The notes under the pieces: generated by a model
Told to the model about the DNA's origin: nothing
Databases searched by the model: none
What the model saw: only the letters and a program-made list of their open reading frames with translations
In this document: positions 60,630-64,000 of the stretch, piece after piece
Position numbering within the stretch: the first letter of the stretch is position 1
Layout: each line of letters starts with the position of its first letter
From: Rhynchonema sp. JSB1_4
Taxonomy: Eukaryota; Nematoda; Chromadorea; Monhysterida; Xyalidae
Direction: 5' to 3'
DNA length: 64,000 nucleotides
Assembly: GCA_030248065.1 (NCBI GenBank)
Contig: JASAMV010005105.1
Location: forward strand, 1 to 64,000
Translations under genes and position numbers: made by a program

Positions 60630-61065
60630 GTAGTGTGTCACTACACATTAATGCATGCGTGTACTTGAATGCTTCCTAAACCACGATTTACAGAAAAGAA
60701 ACAATATTATGTCGGCTCTCCTGCCGTCTAACCACGTCAGAGATGAGGCGCAGGTCGCGGTCCGCAGACAAAAAAAACACCAAACTGCCTATCAGTTGGC
60801 TGTGCGTGCGCTTCGTCTCTGACGTGGGTCCGAGCGGGAACCAAAGGATTAGTCGGCAGGAAGCGAAACCCGTCAGCGAACAGCGCGTTGCGCGTGCCAC
60901 AGTACCACTTTTGATTACAACACAATTTAAGTGCAGCAAATCACAAGCGACTCGCACTAAGGAACGATGAGTTTTCGCCCAAAAAGGGCCAACAAAACCA
61001 GATGGGCATGGGTGTTCATAATGACGCCGCCCAACCGTGAGATGAGCAGACACCAGGCCGCATAA

Positions 61066-61352
<287 letters not shown>

Positions 61353-61882
61353 GTCAAGAAGAAAAACGCGGCTAAAAAATGACCAAATGGTGGGGGGAAA
61401 ACAAACGGTAGGTGGCAGCTGTTTGGGAAGCACAACACTGGGATCCGGTGGTTACGAGCATAGCCGCCGGTCCTATGATTATAGCCTGCTTGCGATTGTG
61501 CTAAGATCTGTTGCCAAATACAATTCTCGGACTTGCAAGGATTTAGGATTTGATAGACATTGGCCTTTGTTAGCTTTCAGACCACGGTCTATTGTGGAAA
61601 TGAGATATCCCCGGTTGCTTTCCAGAAGCTAAATTTGTATCTACATCTTCATGTAGGTAACGATGCCTATGCAATGTATCTGGTATTATTATAGCTAGAT
61701 TGAACCCGTACACCTTTGGTCCAACAGCATACCTACCTTCTTCCGTTTATTCGATACAAATATACTTCCGACAACATCACTCGTGTGCGTCCTAGGTGTA
61801 CCTGCATCTGGGGATCTGAAGTGCCAGACACAACTAGTACGACAGACGTCTCTGTTGGTCATGAGTGTGACAATGCTGACAT

Positions 61883-62100
61883 GGGCTTATACTATTGTTG
61901 TCAACGCAACAACAGCCCATGATTCGTGCAAGCGCAGTTGGCTAGGTGTCTCCTAATGAAACACACGTGGGATGCGTGCAAACTACTGTATAGTGGGACG
62001 ACAGGCTTGGATAGCGCGACAGGTGTGTTGACGACAACAGATATCCTGCTGCGTTTGTACGAAAAACAGGCAGTTGCGTTGACCACGCTAGTATAAGCCT
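61883..62100. repeat. MITE-like element, family 2, full-length copy
   Basis: GGGCTTATACTATTGTTGTC with AACGCAAC at the left; GGCAGTTGCGTTGACCACGC then TAGTATAAGCC at the right. About 218 bp with a semi-palindromic core. Best-preserved representative of the family. Confidence 0.8.
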
Positions 62101-63784
62101 ACAAATGCATGGTGAGAAGGAAGCTGCAGTCCTGCATTAATTGACAGATGTCAGGTTCACGTATGCGTTTACGCTGAGGTTGTGGGTTCACGTGAGGCTA
62201 CAAACCGGCTCCTAGTTACCGTAGCAATGTGGCGGTGCCTATGTATGCCTATGCCTTGTGTATGCACAAGTACAAATATGTGGTGTGGTGTGGTAAAGAA
62301 ACGTACCTAATTTATACGATGTGTCTTCTTTGAGTGGCAACAGCGTATCCATCACGTCATATGACAGCCTGGGTGCCGGTGTATGCGACATTGACGAAAA
62401 AACCAGGCCGCTGAGCACTGGCCAGCCAGCACTTTTGAAAATGAATCAAATACACATACTTCTTGATGCTATTTTTTTCAATACCTATCAAACATGGAAG
62501 AATTCCCGTTAGGCACAAGCGCGGAACTTTCAATAAGAGAAGCTAGCGCCAGAAAAGGCCACACTCTGTGGTACGCGCGGTCAAAGCAAATCAAAGTACA
62601 CGAGCAGCATCAGCTGTGGCGTGGGAGTCGGCAGCTATACATACTACAACAATAGCATGTGACCGACGAAAACTAGCGCAAAAAAACGAGCAAGTTTTAC
62701 GCACACAACTTTTTGCAGTTTCAATTTTGCTATCAATGGTCCAGTGCGTAACTGCTATAATCAAGTCATCGCACAGTGCGTACAGTACCAGCTGCAATTC
62801 TAGACAATGTTACGCCTGCGGAGACTCGGTCTGCCTGCAGGCAACTGTATGGTAAAAAAACAAGCCAGTGGAGCCTTGCGCCAAGCCTGCACACGCCTCT
62901 GGAAGCCTGCAGCCGCTTGCGGGCTCGGCGCAGGCGCAGCGGCCTACCGCAGTATCACAATCTCATGAACCACATTTAAGGTAAGTTTCTCGTAACGGGT
63001 TTAGATGCGAGCAATTTGCACCGGAATGGACATAAAGGGGAAACACGCAGGTGCAACTGACTTTGGCAGCTTTCACTCAGCGGCCGAGTGTCGGCTGGGT
63101 GCAGAGAGACCAGATAACATTTCATTGTGAAGTGAAAGAATCCGTGCGATGCAAGCGACAACTACACATGCCCAATACAAAACTGTTAAAGCTCAAATGT
63201 ACAGTATACACAGCTGGCCCAGGCAGTTTCTGTGGTCGTTTTTTTTCTTGAAATCTCGGTCCGGACCCCAGTAGAATTCGATTCACGAAAATATGTACCT
63301 CCCGCCGCGACCTGGACTGTTAGCCACGTATATGCATTAGCTGGTTGAGCGAGAAAAATAACAACAACAATAACCAATAAACATATTTTGGGTCTTGGGT
63401 GCGAAAAAGCCAAAAAATACTCAGTCGCTATTTTTAATGCGCCAAATTCCCGAAAGCGCTATCAATTGCGTTAGCGCATAATGTTTCAGAGCGTCACACA
63501 ACAAACAAACACGTTTGCGCTTTCTGGAATTCGATCCATTACTTATGGTATGTATGTACAAGCTTCATATTCAGATTCGCGAGCACAGCACATTTCCATA
63601 ATTGGTTAGTGCCGTCGTGGCCGGGGGCCTTCGCGCGCTGTGCGGTCCGATCAGGTCATAAGGCCAGCAAAGCAGCTTGGCCAGCGCTGTTGTCGACACA
63701 TTTATCACTCATGCCACACTGTCTGCCGCGCGTTTGCAATCATTTCGGTTCAACACTTGTGCAATCTATTGGGAATATTAGCTT

Positions 63785-64000
63785 GTATAGTCTGTCCATC
63801 AGCTCATGGCACTTTGTTTGGGAGGTTCAGGTTCCGCTGTGAAAAATAGTTCCTCCGCACGGTAATGTCAGAGAAAACGGCGCACAAAAATAAAATAAAA
63901 ACCGATTTCTCTTTCTTTTCTTTTTCCTAAGCCAACCGGAACCTGAACAGCACTGGATCCTGTCAAGCTTTTCAGCTGACAAAAAGTGTCATGAGCTGAT
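63785..64000. repeat. MITE-like element, family 4, copy 4, cut by window end
   Basis: GTATAGTCTGTCCATCAGCTC then ATGGCACTTTGT; the far arm AAAGTGTCATGAGCTGAT reaches the last base of the window. Inner GGTTCAGGTTCCGCTG pairs with CAACCGGAACCTGAAC. Confidence 0.75.

Overview
The window is nuclear DNA of a multicellular invertebrate. Genes carry GT..AG introns of about 50-500 bp, acceptors are mostly TTTCAG-like, coding density is low, and the non-coding DNA is full of short inverted-repeat elements. A receptor guanylate cyclase with several divergent ligand-binding exons points to an ecdysozoan; tardigrade and nematode both fit, and I cannot decide between them from sequence alone. Short GCCTAA (TTAGGC) arrays, the nematode telomere unit, occur, but inside dispersed repeats rather than at a chromosome end.

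Positions 1-12433 are a giant inverted repeat. A left arm (1-5276, running off the window edge) is matched in reverse by a right arm (6845-12433) around a unique spacer of about 1.57 kb. Each arm carries one copy of a small secreted-protein gene with TATA box, signal peptide, dibasic site, Pro/Gly/Val-rich middle and, in a proposed third exon, a six-cysteine tail. The right copy reads intact; the left copy is broken by small deletions.

Positions 14527-23528 (minus strand) hold one complete receptor-type guanylate cyclase. I could thread twenty exons in one reading frame: signal peptide and natriuretic-receptor-like ligand-binding domain, one transmembrane helix, an unusually long Ser/Gly-rich linker, a kinase homology domain lacking the HRD aspartate, and a guanylate cyclase domain with the metal-binding, guanine-recognition and catalytic residues present. 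Several introns contain short inverted-repeat elements.

Upstream of that gene on the same strand lie two further first-exon-like units, at 35070-35883 and 47043-47784. Each has its own start codon and signal peptide, encodes the N-terminal ligand-binding half, and ends at the same phase-1 splice donor after a conserved Ala-Asn. No transmembrane, kinase-homology or cyclase exons follow either one. The simplest reading is a single locus with three alternative ligand-binding first exons, about 12 kb apart, each able to splice to one common set of exons 2-20. This is the most interesting structure in the window, and it is an inference that transcript junctions would settle.

The rest (23.5-35 kb, 36-47 kb and 48-64 kb) has almost no recognisable genes. 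It holds several families of short inverted-repeat elements, a TTAA-flanked element with a nested fold-back, an isolated TM7/C-terminal fragment of a class A GPCR, a tRNA-like sequence, a 284-bp GT microsatellite, a G-depleted low-complexity block and a long A tract.
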